A stretch of 63,701 nt of DNA, from contig NZ_LLWQ01000099.1 of assembly GCF_001447385.1 (NCBI RefSeq), forward strand, positions 1 to 63,701, written 5' to 3'. Positions within the stretch are counted from its first letter, which is position 1. Every line of letters starts with the position of its first letter. Positions 1 through 10,189 of the stretch are shown one piece after another. Position numbers and translations under genes: made by a program. The stretch comes from Paracoccus sp. MKU1. Lineage in GTDB: Bacteria > Pseudomonadota > Alphaproteobacteria > Rhodobacterales > Rhodobacteraceae. The notes beneath the pieces are model-generated. The model saw only the letters and a list, made by a program, of their open reading frames with translations. It was not told where the DNA came from and made no database searches.

Positions 1-521
1 AGGTGGCCATCGACGCCGACAGCGTGGCGGCGGCCTTGAACGATGCCGACGAGATCATCATCGTGCCGGGCTATGGCATGGCGGTGGCGCAGGCGCAGCA
101 ATCGGTGTCGGAGCTGACCCGCAAGCTGCGCGCCAAGGGCAAGACGGTGCGCTTCGCCATCCATCCGGTGGCGGGCCGTCTGCCGGGCCACATGAACGTG
201 CTCCTGGCCGAGGCCAAGGTGCCCTATGACATCGTCTTGGAGATGGACGAGATCAACGAGGATTTCCCCTCGACCGACGTGGCGATCGTGATCGGCTCGA
301 ACGACATCGTGAACCCGGCGGCGCAGGAGGACCCGAACTCGCCGATCGCCGGCATGCCGGTCCTCGAGGTCTGGAAGGCCAAGCAGGTCTTCGTCTCCAA
401 GCGCGGCCAGGGCACCGGCTATTCCGGCATCGAGAACCCGCTCTTCTACAAGGAAAACACCCGCATGTTCTACGGCGACGCAAAAAAATCCATCGACCAG
501 CTCCTGCCAATGATCGAGTGA
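1..521 (+). CDS. pntB: NAD(P) transhydrogenase subunit beta, C-terminal part
   Basis: This is the 3' end of pntB; the reading frame runs off the left edge of the window. PntB is the membrane subunit of the proton-translocating transhydrogenase, which reduces NADP+ with NADH using the proton gradient. The 172 residues seen form the cytosolic NADP(H)-binding domain III. Diagnostic stretches are [10 protein letters not shown] near residue 23, [18 protein letters not shown] near 54, the [13 protein letters not shown] region and the terminal [17 protein letters not shown] segment, all typical of PntB. The stop is at 519-521. No transmembrane part is inside the window. The identity is secure, but the full length cannot be judged. 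Confidence 0.95.
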   Translation, partial: VAIDADSVAAALNDADEIIIVPGYGMAVAQAQQSVSELTRKLRAKGKTVRFAIHPVAGRLPGHMNVLLAEAKVPYDIVLEMDEINEDFPSTDVAIVIGSNDIVNPAAQEDPNSPIAGMPVLEVWKAKQVFVSKRGQGTGYSGIENPLFYKENTRMFYGDAKKSIDQLLPMIE

Positions 522-692
522 GGGGGGGATCTCGCTGTTGGTGGCGGCGCGGCACGTCCTGCCCAGCCGGACGTTGCGGGACAGCCTGACGGGGCAGCGA
601 TTCCGCCGCTGCCCCCGATTGCGCGCCGCGACTCTTGCTCGTTTCGGCGGGCATCTTGCTGTATCACGGGAGCAAACGTCCGCAGGGAACGG

Positions 693-2072
693 ATGGAACG
701 GGAGGTTGCATTGGAAAGCCAGGCGACGGCGCCCGCCGCCGACAGATCCGACCCGCTGCTGCGCCGGGCGAGCGTGCTGGTCATCGACGATGAGCCGGGA
801 ATGCGCAACTTCCTGGCCAAGACGCTGCAACCCCATTGCCGGACGGTGCAGGAAGCGGCGGATGTCGAGGCGGCGGGCAGCCTGCTTGAGCGGCAACGTT
901 TCGACATCGTGCTGCTGGACAACAGGATGCCCGGCCTGCGCGGGATCGACTGGCTGGTGCGGCAGCGCCGACATGGCTGGCAGTTCGAGGCCATCATGAT
1001 CACCGCCTTTCCCGACCTGGATACCGCCATCGAGGCGATGCGGGCGGGGGCGGCGGATTTCCTGCCGAAGCCCTTTCGCGCCAACCAGGTGCTGAACGCG
1101 GTGCGGCGCAGCATGGAACTGGCCTCGCTGCGGCGCGAGAACCTGCTGCTGCGCCACGAGCTCGACCGGGCGAGGCTGAGCCAGCGCAGCCAGCTTCTGG
1201 GCAGTTCGCCCGCCATCGAGGCGGTGCGCGAAAGGCTGCGCCGCGTGGCCGCGCTGCCGACGCCGGTGCTGATCTCGGGCGACTCGGGCACCGGCAAGGA
1301 GGAGGCGGCGCGTTTCCTGCATTCGCTCTCCAGCCGCGCCGACCGGCCCTTCGTGCCGATCAACTGCGCGACCATCCCCGCCGACATGCTGGAAATGGCG
1401 CTGTTCGGCCATACGCCCGGCGTCCTTCACGGCACGGATCAGGGGCGGGCGGGCCTGTTCGTCTCGGCCGAAGGCGGGACGGTCTTTTTCGACGAGATCG
1501 CGGAGCTGCCCAGGCCGGCCCAGGCCGCCTTGCTGCGGGTGCTCGACAAACAGACCATCCGGCCCGTCGGCTCCGAGCGCGAGATCGCGCTGGACCTGCG
1601 CTTCGTCTTTGCCACCGGCAAGAGCCTGGCCGCCGAGGTCGAGGCCGGCCGGTTCCGCGAGGACCTGTTCTTCCGGGTGAATGTCCTGCAAATCGAGATG
1701 CCGCCGCTGACGCTGCGCGGCACGGATACGCTCGACCTGGCGGCGTTCTTCATGGCCGGGCTTGCCGCGGAACTGGGGTTGGAACCGCTGGAGATCGATT
1801 CCCCGGTGCGGGCGGCACTGTTGCGATACCCTTGGCCCGGCAATATCCGCGAGCTTCGCAATTTCATCGAGCGCTCGCTGATCTTCGGCCGCTTTCCGCT
1901 GGAGACGCTGGGCACCGCCGCGCCGCGGGAGATCGAGCCGCTGGAGGCGGTGCAGCGCCGGCATATCCTTCAGGCGCTGGAACTGGCGGGGGGCAACCGC
2001 TCCCGCGCCGCCGATTGGCTGGGCGTGTCCCGCAAGACCATCGAGCGCAAATGCGCAAGCTGGGGGCTATGA
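693..2072 (+). CDS. NtrC-type response regulator with degenerate GAFTGA loop
   Basis: The 459-residue protein has a receiver domain (about residues 20-135; VLVIDDEPGMRNFL, phospho-acceptor Asp in LLDNRMPG, Lys in LPKPF), an AAA+ domain (about 165-400; Walker A GDSGTGKE, Walker B VFFDEIAEL) and a C-terminal Fis-type helix-turn-helix (GGNRSRAADWLGVSRKTIE). The sigma-54 contact loop GAFTGA reads GVLHGT, so classical RpoN activation is unlikely; some rhodobacterial NtrC proteins without this loop act with the housekeeping sigma factor. It converges on the sensor kinase 25 bp away and is a paralogue of the regulator at 4061-5431. ATG 693 is used; TTG 711, preceded by GGGAGG, is an alternative start. 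The target is not known. Confidence 0.85.
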   Translation: MEREVALESQATAPAADRSDPLLRRASVLVIDDEPGMRNFLAKTLQPHCRTVQEAADVEAAGSLLERQRFDIVLLDNRMPGLRGIDWLVRQRRHGWQFEAIMITAFPDLDTAIEAMRAGAADFLPKPFRANQVLNAVRRSMELASLRRENLLLRHELDRARLSQRSQLLGSSPAIEAVRERLRRVAALPTPVLISGDSGTGKEEAARFLHSLSSRADRPFVPINCATIPADMLEMALFGHTPGVLHGTDQGRAGLFVSAEGGTVFFDEIAELPRPAQAALLRVLDKQTIRPVGSEREIALDLRFVFATGKSLAAEVEAGRFREDLFFRVNVLQIEMPPLTLRGTDTLDLAAFFMAGLAAELGLEPLEIDSPVRAALLRYPWPGNIRELRNFIERSLIFGRFPLETLGTAAPREIEPLEAVQRRHILQALELAGGNRSRAADWLGVSRKTIERKCASWGL

Positions 2073-2097
2073 CCGTCCAGCGCCGCTAGCGCCGGGA

Positions 2098-4060
2098 TCA
2101 CGCAGCCGGCAGCCAGATGCGGAACCGGCTGCCGGTCGCGTCGCTGTCCACGGCGATGCTGCCGCCCTGGCGCTCGATCAGCCGGCGGCAAATCGACAGG
2201 CCCAGGCCGGTGCCGCCCTTGCGGCCGCGGCTGGTGACGAAGGGTTCGAAGATCTGTCCCAGGATCTCGGCCGGGATGCCGGTGCCGGTGTCGGAAAGCT
2301 CCAGCAGCACGCCGGGCGTGCCGTCGCGAGGCGCGTCGCGGCTGGCGATGCGGATCTCGCCGCCCTCGGGCATGGCGTGGATGGCATTGACGATCAGGTT
2401 CACCAGCACCTGCTGCAAGGCGACGCGGCCGATCCGCACCAGGCGCGTCGAGCGCAGGTCGTGGCGCAGGGTGACGCCGCCGCGCGCCAGCATGTGCCGG
2501 ACCAGCGGCTCGCATTCCACCGCCGCCTGCACCGGATCGGCGGCGGCATCCGGTTCCCCCGGTTCCTCCATCCGGGCGAAATCCAGCAGCCGCGTCACGA
2601 TCTGCGAGATGCGGTGGATCTGCTCGTCGATCAGCCGCAGCTCGGTCTCGGCCGGCTGGGCCGCCGGGCCCAGGATCTCGCGCAGCACGTCCAGATTGCC
2701 CTGGATGACCGCCAGCGGGTTGTTGATCTCATGCGCGATGCCGGCCGAGATCTCGCCCAGGGCGGCCAGCTTCTCGGATTGCACCAGCTGATGCGTGGCC
2801 GCCTCCAGCTTTTGCACGGCCTGGCGCAGGGCGGCGGTGCGGTCCTCGACGCGCTGGTTCAGCGCGTCGTTCCAGGCGCAGAGCTGGCGGTCGCGGTCCT
2901 GCAACTGCGCCAGCAGCGTGTCGAGCAGCATGGCGAGGCCGGCGATCTCGTCGGCGCCGCGGGTGACGCCGGTGCGGGCGGCAAGGTCGCCGCCCCGCAG
3001 CCGGGCAAAGGTCTCGGCGATCTTCTCGAGCGGGCGGAAGATGCTGCCGGCCCACCACAGGAAAACCGGCACCGTCACCAAGGCGACCAGCAGGAAGGCG
3101 GCCAGGACCAGCAGCACCGTGCGGCGCTTGGCCTCGGCGAAGGGGCGGTCGAGGATGCCGACATAGATCATGCCGATGCGCCGGTTCGCGCTGTCCTCGA
3201 CCGGCGCATAGGCCGAGATGTAACGGTCCTCCAGCACCTGGGCGCGCGCCAGCCAGACCTGTCCCTGGCCGATCACCCGGTCGCGCACGATGGCCGAGGC
3301 GCGCGTGCCCAGGGCCCGCGCGCCGCCGGCCACCGTCACATTGGTCGAGATGCGCATGTCGTCCAGAAACAGCGAGGCCGTGGCATGGGCGCCCGGCGGC
3401 AGAGTGCCGGGCCGATAGATCAGCTCGTTGATGCGGTCGATGATGGACAGGTTGCGGTTCAGCAGGATGCCGCCGACCATGATCGCCGGCGCACCGGTAT
3501 CGGGCCGGATCGCCGCGACGACCGATTGCGCGACCATGCCCCGGGTTTCCCTCTGCCGCGGCGTCTGGGCGGCGGCGGAGACCAGAGCGATCTCGGCCCG
3601 GGCGGCAAGGCCGGGCGAGATGGCGCGAAGCTCGGCCTGGTCGAAGACCTCGAGCAGATTCCGCGCGCCCCGCGCCGGGGCCGAGCCTGGCATGCGCATC
3701 GGGCGGGCGCCCTGCGGGCTGGCGGCGACCAACCCGCCCGCGGGCGTGGCGAGATAGAGATAATCCAGCCCCAGCCGCACCCGGTAAAGGTCCAGCAGTC
3801 CCGGCAGGTCGGCGCTATGGGCGAATTCCTCGGACCGGGCCAGCATCTCGATCCGCTCGCCGGCGGTTTCGAGGATATTTTGCAGATATTGCTGGGCCAC
3901 GGTCAGGTCGCTGTTGACCTTGGCGATCAGCAGCCGGTCGAACTTCAGCGACCATTGATGCATGGTGATGCCCAGAAAGACCGGCAGGATCACCAGCACC
4001 GGCAAGAGCGCGATGGCAAGCAGGCGATGGCGCACGGAATGGCGCAGCGGGCGCGCGGCC

Positions 4061-4068
<8 letters not shown>
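2098..4068 (-). CDS. Membrane-bound sensor histidine kinase
   Basis: This is a 656-residue sensor kinase. An N-terminal transmembrane helix (about 15-35) is followed by a large periplasmic sensor region of Cache-like length (about 36-315), a second membrane helix (about 317-344) and a HAMP-like linker with coiled coil (345-430). The HisKA domain has the phospho-accepting His in GISAHEINNP-like context (EISAGIAHEINNP, His near 447). The ATPase domain carries the N box NLIVNAIHAM, DTGTGIP and GGTGLGLSICRRL. Its start overlaps the end of the regulator at 4061-5431 by 8 bp, so the two form a translationally coupled two-component pair. The ligand is unknown; the bestrophin and OFA transporter nearby suggest a small anion or carboxylate. 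Confidence 0.9.
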
Positions 4069-5431
<1,363 letters not shown>

Positions 5432-5525
5432 CACACCCTCCCTGGCACATACAGTCGCATTGCCCCGCCACGCTTGGCAAGCGTCCCGCCTTTGCCGGAT
5501 GGGCGCAGACAGGGCAGAGGTCAAG

Positions 5526-5573
5526 GGACAGGTTGTCCAGAATGGAAGGACAGAATGTCCATTGAAATCAATG
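5526..5573. promoter_or_regulatory. Tandem dyad operator, copy 1
   Basis: Two 13-bp dyads, GGACAGGTTGTCC (5526-5538) and GGACAGAATGTCC (5548-5560), have centres 22 bp apart, about two helical turns. They are followed directly by ATTGAAATCAATG, a near palindrome. The same three-part arrangement with the same spacing recurs at 6870-6917. Paired dyads are the usual architecture for NtrC-type activators, so one of the two local regulators is the likely binder; this is inference. The site lies between the minus-strand regulator gene and the plus-strand unit of encapsulin remnant and bestrophin. Confidence 0.7.
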
Positions 5574-5714
5574 CCCTTTTCTGCTGCGATCCGGGCCGGG
5601 CGGTCCGTCCTGCTTGCCCCCGGCCGGGGAGCGGCGGGCCGCATCCCGTCCCCGGACCCGAGCCGGTGCCGCCATGGCCGGCCGGGCCCGGATCCTTGAC
5701 ACAGCGGAGCTGAC

Positions 5715-5927
5715 ATGCACGACCTTTACCGCGAACTGGCGCCGATCGGCACGGCGGCCCGGAGCACGGCGGCCCTGAGGCAGGGCAACGGGGGCGCCCG
5801 GGGGGCGCCGGACCTGCGCCGGCCCGAAGGCTTCGATCCGGGATGGGGGAAGGGCTTGCCGAGCGGCCATGCGGCTCCTGCGCCCGGGACGGCCCGCGAA
5901 GCGGCAACGGATGGCCGGCTGTCCTGA
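5715..5927 (+). pseudogene. Probable encapsulin 5' remnant
   Basis: A 70-codon frame starting at ATG 5715 (GGAG upstream) encodes MHDLYRELAPIGTAA at its start. This closely resembles the N-terminus of family 1 encapsulin shell proteins, which from memory begin MNNLYRELAPI...AW. After about residue 15 the similarity fades. A later PEGFD segment and a GLPSGH segment sit about where encapsulins have GPxGF and TGH, suggesting decay by internal loss and not chance. The normal protein is about 265-290 residues, so the shell-forming fold cannot be made. No cargo gene such as a DyP peroxidase is visible alongside. A short unrelated peptide is the alternative. Confidence 0.45.
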
Positions 5928-5933
5928 ACCACG

Positions 5934-6821
5934 ATGAACCGGCGTTCCCAGCCCAATCTGCGCGACATCCTGTTCACGGTCCACGGCTCGATCATCCCGT
6001 CGATCATCGGGCGGCTGGGGGTGATCGGCGCGGTCAGCATCATCGCGATCCTGGCAGCCAACGTGCATCCCGGCATCTTCGTCCAATTCAGCGCCATTCC
6101 CTTCACCCTGATCGGCATCGCACTGTCGGTGTTCATGAGCTTTCGCAACAGCACCTGCTATGCCCGCTGGTGGGAGGGGCGGCAGCTCTGGGGCGGCCTG
6201 ACCGTTGCCTGCCGCAATCTCATTCGCGCCAGCGCCGACCTGCCGCAGCCCGAGCGCCGGCATCTTCTGCTGTCGCTATGCGCCTTTGCGGCCGGGCTGT
6301 CGGCGCGGCTGCGCGGTCAGAACGAGATCGCCGCCATCGCGGGCTGGATGCCCGGCACCGATCTGGCCGGCCGCCCCAACCCGACCGACGCGATCCTGCA
6401 ACAGGCCGGGGCCACGCTGATCGTGCTGGGCGACAGCGGCCGGCTGGGACAGATTCGCTATTCCGTGCTGGAAGCCTATCTGGCGCAGCTGTCGCAGGTC
6501 CAGGCCGCCTGCGAACGCATCGCCACCACCCCGGTGCCCTTTGCCTATTCGCTGCTGCTGCACCGCACGGCGCTGGTCTTTTCCCTGCTTCTGCCCTTCG
6601 CCTTGGCGGGTTCGCTGGGCTGGTGGACGCTTCTGCCGGTCCTGCTGGTCGGCTATACCTTCTTCGGCCTCGATGCGCTTGGCCATCAGCTCGAGGACCC
6701 GTTCGGCCGCGCGCCCTATGCCCTGCCGCTGGACGACCTGTGCCGCAATATCCAGCGCGAGCTGCGGGATGCCCTTGAAAACGAACCGTTGCCGGGCCTT
6801 CCAGCCGTGCCCCTCCGGTAA
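5934..6821 (+). CDS. Bestrophin-family anion channel
   Basis: The 295-residue membrane protein belongs to the bacterial bestrophin (UPF0187/YneE) family of pentameric anion channels. The signature FRNSTCYARWWEGRQLWG lies near residue 65-82, following two hydrophobic helices (about 20-62), and two more helices lie near 200-235 (LVFSLLLPFALAGSLGW, LLPVLLVGYTFFGLDALG). The end FGRAPYALPLDDLCRNIQRELRDAL is also typical. It is downstream of the first tandem dyad operator and upstream of the OFA transporter, which has its own copy. The ribosome binding site before ATG 5934 is weak. Confidence 0.88.
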   Translation: MNRRSQPNLRDILFTVHGSIIPSIIGRLGVIGAVSIIAILAANVHPGIFVQFSAIPFTLIGIALSVFMSFRNSTCYARWWEGRQLWGGLTVACRNLIRASADLPQPERRHLLLSLCAFAAGLSARLRGQNEIAAIAGWMPGTDLAGRPNPTDAILQQAGATLIVLGDSGRLGQIRYSVLEAYLAQLSQVQAACERIATTPVPFAYSLLLHRTALVFSLLLPFALAGSLGWWTLLPVLLVGYTFFGLDALGHQLEDPFGRAPYALPLDDLCRNIQRELRDALENEPLPGLPAVPLR

Positions 6822-6869
6822 GCACGCGGCCGCCGCGTGGCCGGCCATGGTGTGCCGATCGGCGCAAGA

Positions 6870-6917
6870 GGACAGGTTGTCCATAGGGCTTGGACAAATT
6901 GTCAGTTGATATCAATG
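6870..6917. promoter_or_regulatory. Tandem dyad operator, copy 2
   Basis: GGACAGGTTGTCC (6870-6882, identical to copy 1) and GGACAAATTGTCA (6892-6904) again have centres 22 bp apart and are followed by GTTGATATCAATG, which contains the palindrome TTGATATCAA. The site ends about 120 bp before the OFA transporter start. A TGGC...CTGC pair at about 6926-6941 looks like a -24/-12 promoter, but its spacing is one base too long and both local regulators lack GAFTGA, so a sigma-54 promoter is not supported. Confidence 0.7.
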
Positions 6918-7035
6918 TATTAGTCTGGCCTGATCTTCTGCCATGATGCATTTGCGACCGTGACTGGCAGCCGGAGGAGGGGCCGGCCGCCCACCATACC
7001 CCCGTGTCGCAACCCCAGGGAGGACAACAGACATC

Positions 7036-8697
7036 ATGACGGATCTTCAGGAAAACTGGATAGAGGATGAGGGCCCGGCCGGGCTCTTGTCCCGAGAGCG
7101 CACCATCGCAAGGCCGGGCTTCAACCGCTGGCTGGTGCCGCCGGCGGCCTTGGCGGTGCATCTGTGCATCGGCATGGCCTATGGCTTCTCGGTCTTCTGG
7201 CTGCCGCTGTCGCGCGCCATTGGGATCACCGAGCCGGTGGTCTGCCAGGGGATGAGCCTTGCCACGGCCTTGTTCACCACCAGCTGCGACTGGCGGGTGG
7301 CCGATCTGGGCTGGATCTATACGCTGTTCTTCGTGCTGCTGGGATCCTCGGCCGCGATCTGGGGCGGCTGGCTGGAGACGGCCGGGCCGCGCAAGGCCGG
7401 CGTGGTGGCGGCCTGCTGCTGGTGCGGCGGCATGGTGCTGGCCGGCCTGGGGGTGATGACGCATCAGCTTTGGCTGATGTGGCTTGGTTCGGGCTTCATC
7501 GGTGGCATCGGGCTGGGGCTCGGCTACATCTCGCCGGTCTCGACGCTGATCAAATGGTTTCCCGACCGGCGCGGGCTGGCGACCGGCATGGCCATCATGG
7601 GCTTCGGCGGCGGGGCGATGATCGGGGCACCGCTGGCCGACCGGCTGATGAACCATTTCCAGACCCCGACCGATATCGGCGTCTGGCAGACCTTCCTGAC
7701 CCTGGCGGCGGTCTATTTCGTCTTCATGCTGGCCGGTGCCTTCGGCTATCGGGTGCCGCCAACCGGCTGGAAACCCCAAGGGTTCCAGCCCAGGGTCTCA
7801 ACCAAGCAGGCCGCGATGATCACCCATCACCATGTGCATCTGCGCGATGCGCACAAGACCCGGCAGTTCTGGCTGATCTGGCTGGTGCTGTGCCTGAACG
7901 TCTCGGCCGGGATCGGGGTGATCGGCATGGCCTCGCCGATGCTGCAAGAGATCTTCGCCGGCCGTCTGCTGGGCCAGCCGGAACTGGGCTTCTCCGACCT
8001 CGATGCCGGTCAGAAGGCTGCCATCGCGGCCATCGCCGCAGGCTTCGCCGGCCTTCTGTCGCTGTTCAACATCGGCGGCCGAATCTGCTGGGCCTCGGCT
8101 TCGGACAAGTTCGGGCGCAAGAACACCTATTTCATCTTCTTCGGCCTGGGGATCGTGCTTTACGCGCTGGCGCCCAGCGTGGCGCATCTGGGCAACCAGG
8201 TGCTGTTCGTGGCGATGATCTGCGTCATCATCTCGATGTATGGCGGCGGGTTCTCGACCGTGCCGGCCTATCTGGCGGATGTGTTCGGCACGCAGTTCGT
8301 CGGCGCCATCCATGGCCGGCTGCTGACCGCCTGGGCGACGGCCGGGATCGTCGGCCCGGTGGTGGTGAACTACCTGCGCGAGGCGCAGATCGCCGCCGGC
8401 GTGCCGCGCGCCCAGGTCTATGACTATACGATGTATACCCTTGCGGGCTTCCTTGCCCTGGGGCTGCTCTGCAATGCGCTGGTCCGGCCGCTGGACGAGA
8501 AATGGTTCATGAAGCCCGAGGAAGTCGCCGCCTTGCAGGCCGGCAGCAAGGGCGCCGCCGCGGTCGAGGAAGGGTCCTTCGGCATCGGCCGCGGCCGCTT
8601 CGACCTGGCGGCGCTGCTGGCCTGGGCGGCCGTAGGCATCCCGCTGGCCTGGGGCGTGTGGATGACGGCCCGCAAGACCGCCGCGCTGTTCGGCTGA
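7036..8697 (+). CDS. OFA-family MFS transporter
   Basis: This 553-residue major facilitator has about 12 membrane helices and resembles the oxalate/formate antiporter (OFA) family, whose members move small carboxylates. Recognisable parts are the first helix with AYGFSVFWLPLSRAIG, the GxGLGLGYISPVSTLIKWFPDRRGLATG segment of helices 4-5, and GGRICWASASDKFGRKNTY in the mid-protein loop. A Cys-containing insert after helix 1 (about residues 70-95) and a soluble stretch near 490-525 before a final helix are extra to the shortest family members. The start has a good site, GGGAGGACAACAGACATC before ATG. A tandem dyad operator lies about 120 bp upstream. The substrate is not identifiable from sequence. 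Confidence 0.85.
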   Translation: MTDLQENWIEDEGPAGLLSRERTIARPGFNRWLVPPAALAVHLCIGMAYGFSVFWLPLSRAIGITEPVVCQGMSLATALFTTSCDWRVADLGWIYTLFFVLLGSSAAIWGGWLETAGPRKAGVVAACCWCGGMVLAGLGVMTHQLWLMWLGSGFIGGIGLGLGYISPVSTLIKWFPDRRGLATGMAIMGFGGGAMIGAPLADRLMNHFQTPTDIGVWQTFLTLAAVYFVFMLAGAFGYRVPPTGWKPQGFQPRVSTKQAAMITHHHVHLRDAHKTRQFWLIWLVLCLNVSAGIGVIGMASPMLQEIFAGRLLGQPELGFSDLDAGQKAAIAAIAAGFAGLLSLFNIGGRICWASASDKFGRKNTYFIFFGLGIVLYALAPSVAHLGNQVLFVAMICVIISMYGGGFSTVPAYLADVFGTQFVGAIHGRLLTAWATAGIVGPVVVNYLREAQIAAGVPRAQVYDYTMYTLAGFLALGLLCNALVRPLDEKWFMKPEEVAALQAGSKGAAAVEEGSFGIGRGRFDLAALLAWAAVGIPLAWGVWMTARKTAALFG

Positions 8698-9316
8698 GGG
8701 CGCCGGCCCTCCCCGGTTCAAGGTCCGGCATCGGTCCGGACGGAGGAACGGGGAGGTTTCCTGGTCGTCGCTCTGTCAAAGGGTCATGGTCGAGCCCTGC
8801 CGGCGATAGCGGCAACCATAAGCGGGCCGACCAGCCTTGCGGAGAGACCGCAAGGGCCCGCGCCGGAACAGACGGATGCCGAGATCGCGCTCAAGCTGGC
8901 CGATGTTTCCGCCCAGACGAAAGACGAGCCCCTCCCGCTGCAACCGCATCGGGAGGGGCAGCGAGCTGGCAGGCGAGCATGAGATCGGCAGGCTGCCGCG
9001 GCTCGATCATGCCAGCCGGTCAAACTGCCGGGCTCGCCACAGGAACTGCCGGCAGCGTTCGCTGCGCGGCTCCATGCACGGCGCACGAGCGATGGCCATG
9101 CGCCGGGGGCCGCCGGACAGATGGCCAGGATGCTGGTCGCGCTTGCCGCAAGGCCCGATCTTGTGCCGCGGCACCCCGGCCGTGTCGCAGCATCGGCGCG
9201 GCTCAGGCCCGGCCCATGCGCCGGGGCCGGACGGACGGCGGCCGCGATCCGACCGCCATCCGGTCCGCTTCATGCCTCCGGCCCGTTTGATCCGCCAGGC
9301 ATCGCCGACATCCCGG
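8698..9316. other. Intergenic stretch, no intact gene
   Basis: About 620 bp separate the convergent ends of the OFA transporter and the MocC-like gene. Apart from the LysR-like fragment at 8776-8949 on the minus strand I see no frame with recognisable protein features. The inverted pair CCCCTCCCGCTG / CGGGAGGGGCAGC around 8930-8960 is a GC-rich hairpin. Confidence 0.5.
8776..8949 (-). pseudogene. LysR-family helix-turn-helix fragment
   Basis: A 57-codon minus-strand frame contains NIGQLERDLGIRLFRRGP. This matches the end of the recognition helix and following strand of LysR-type regulators (typically QLERDLGVRLFxRxx). The N-terminal part of the HTH and the whole effector domain are missing, and the frame ends at 8776. 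It is best read as a leftover of a regulator gene, possibly one that once governed the neighbouring clusters. A chance match over this short length is possible. Confidence 0.35.
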
Positions 9317-10189
9317 TCATCGGCCGCTGTCGGCCGGCCGAGCGGGCGGCGGCTGGCCCGCCCCGATTCCGGCCCAGAGCGTGCGGACCATGTCGCGCAG
9401 CATCAGCGCCTCGGCCCAGCGGTCGGTGCTGTCGTTGCCGTCGGAGCCGGTGATGGCATAGGGCTGCGGGCCCAATTCGCAGGTAAAGACCAGCGCCGCA
9501 TCCGTCGGCGCGCGGGCGCGCCAGTCGCGGAAGCCGTGGTCCCACCATTGCAGGAACAGTTCGACCCAGGGCCGGTGATGCGGATAGGAGATCTCGATCT
9601 GCACCTGCTCGCGCGAGGCGACGCGGCCGTGGAAGGCCCAGGCATTGCGCAGGATGCGGTGGATCAGCGCGTGATTTTCCGCACCGACCGGAAAAGCGAA
9701 TTCCCGGCCGACCAGGAAATGCGACAGATCGGCCAACAGCGGCAGGCCGGGCCGGGCGTCCAGCAGGTCCAGGGTGAAGAACAGGTCGGTGGTCATGCGA
9801 TCGCGATGGGTCTCGATCAGCACCGGGACGCCGGCATCCTCGGCCATGCGCAGCCAGCCGTCCAGCAGCGGCAGGCAGTCCTCGACCCGGCGCAGGCGGA
9901 TGTCGGGTTGCAGGTTCAGGTGCCGGACCGGGTATTCCGCCGCCAGTTCCAGCGGCCGGCGCAGGTCCTCGACCGTTCGGGGAAAGCAGACGCCCTCGAT
10001 GCCGAGGCCGGTGCCGGCCAGGGCGCGGTCCAGGCGGACGACCTCGGCGCGCGTGGTGTAATGCGCGCTGACCCCGTCGAAGCCGGCTCCGGAGATCAGC
10101 ACGATGTTCTCGTCGAGGCTACGCTCCTGCCCGTCGGTATGGCGCCGCTCCATGGCCCAGAGCGACTGGAACACTTCGAGCCGCTGCAT
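9317..10189 (-). CDS. mocC: MocC-like TIM-barrel isomerase/epimerase family protein
   Basis: The 290-residue protein is a xylose-isomerase-like TIM barrel (sugar phosphate isomerase/epimerase family). Metal-ligand-type positions are visible in LIETHRDR, LLADLSHFLVG and EISYPHHRPW. The start at 10189 is chosen because its ATG overlaps the stop of the reductase gene (ATGA); the open frame extends further upstream only as a shadow. In rhizopine catabolism MocC is a TIM-barrel protein required for use of scyllo-inosamine-type compounds, and the neighbours here are MocF-, MocB-, MocE- and MocD-like. The exact reaction is unproven, and a generic inositol- or sugar-pathway isomerase is the alternative. 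Confidence 0.65.
   Translation of the reverse strand: MQRLEVFQSLWAMERRHTDGQERSLDENIVLISGAGFDGVSAHYTTRAEVVRLDRALAGTGLGIEGVCFPRTVEDLRRPLELAAEYPVRHLNLQPDIRLRRVEDCLPLLDGWLRMAEDAGVPVLIETHRDRMTTDLFFTLDLLDARPGLPLLADLSHFLVGREFAFPVGAENHALIHRILRNAWAFHGRVASREQVQIEISYPHHRPWVELFLQWWDHGFRDWRARAPTDAALVFTCELGPQPYAITGSDGNDSTDRWAEALMLRDMVRTLWAGIGAGQPPPARPADSGR

Noticed and set aside
6926..6942. Possible sigma-54 promoter (TGGCC...TTCTGCC) ahead of the OFA gene
   Set aside because: The GG and GC elements are 11 bases apart, not 10, and both nearby regulators lack the GAFTGA loop.
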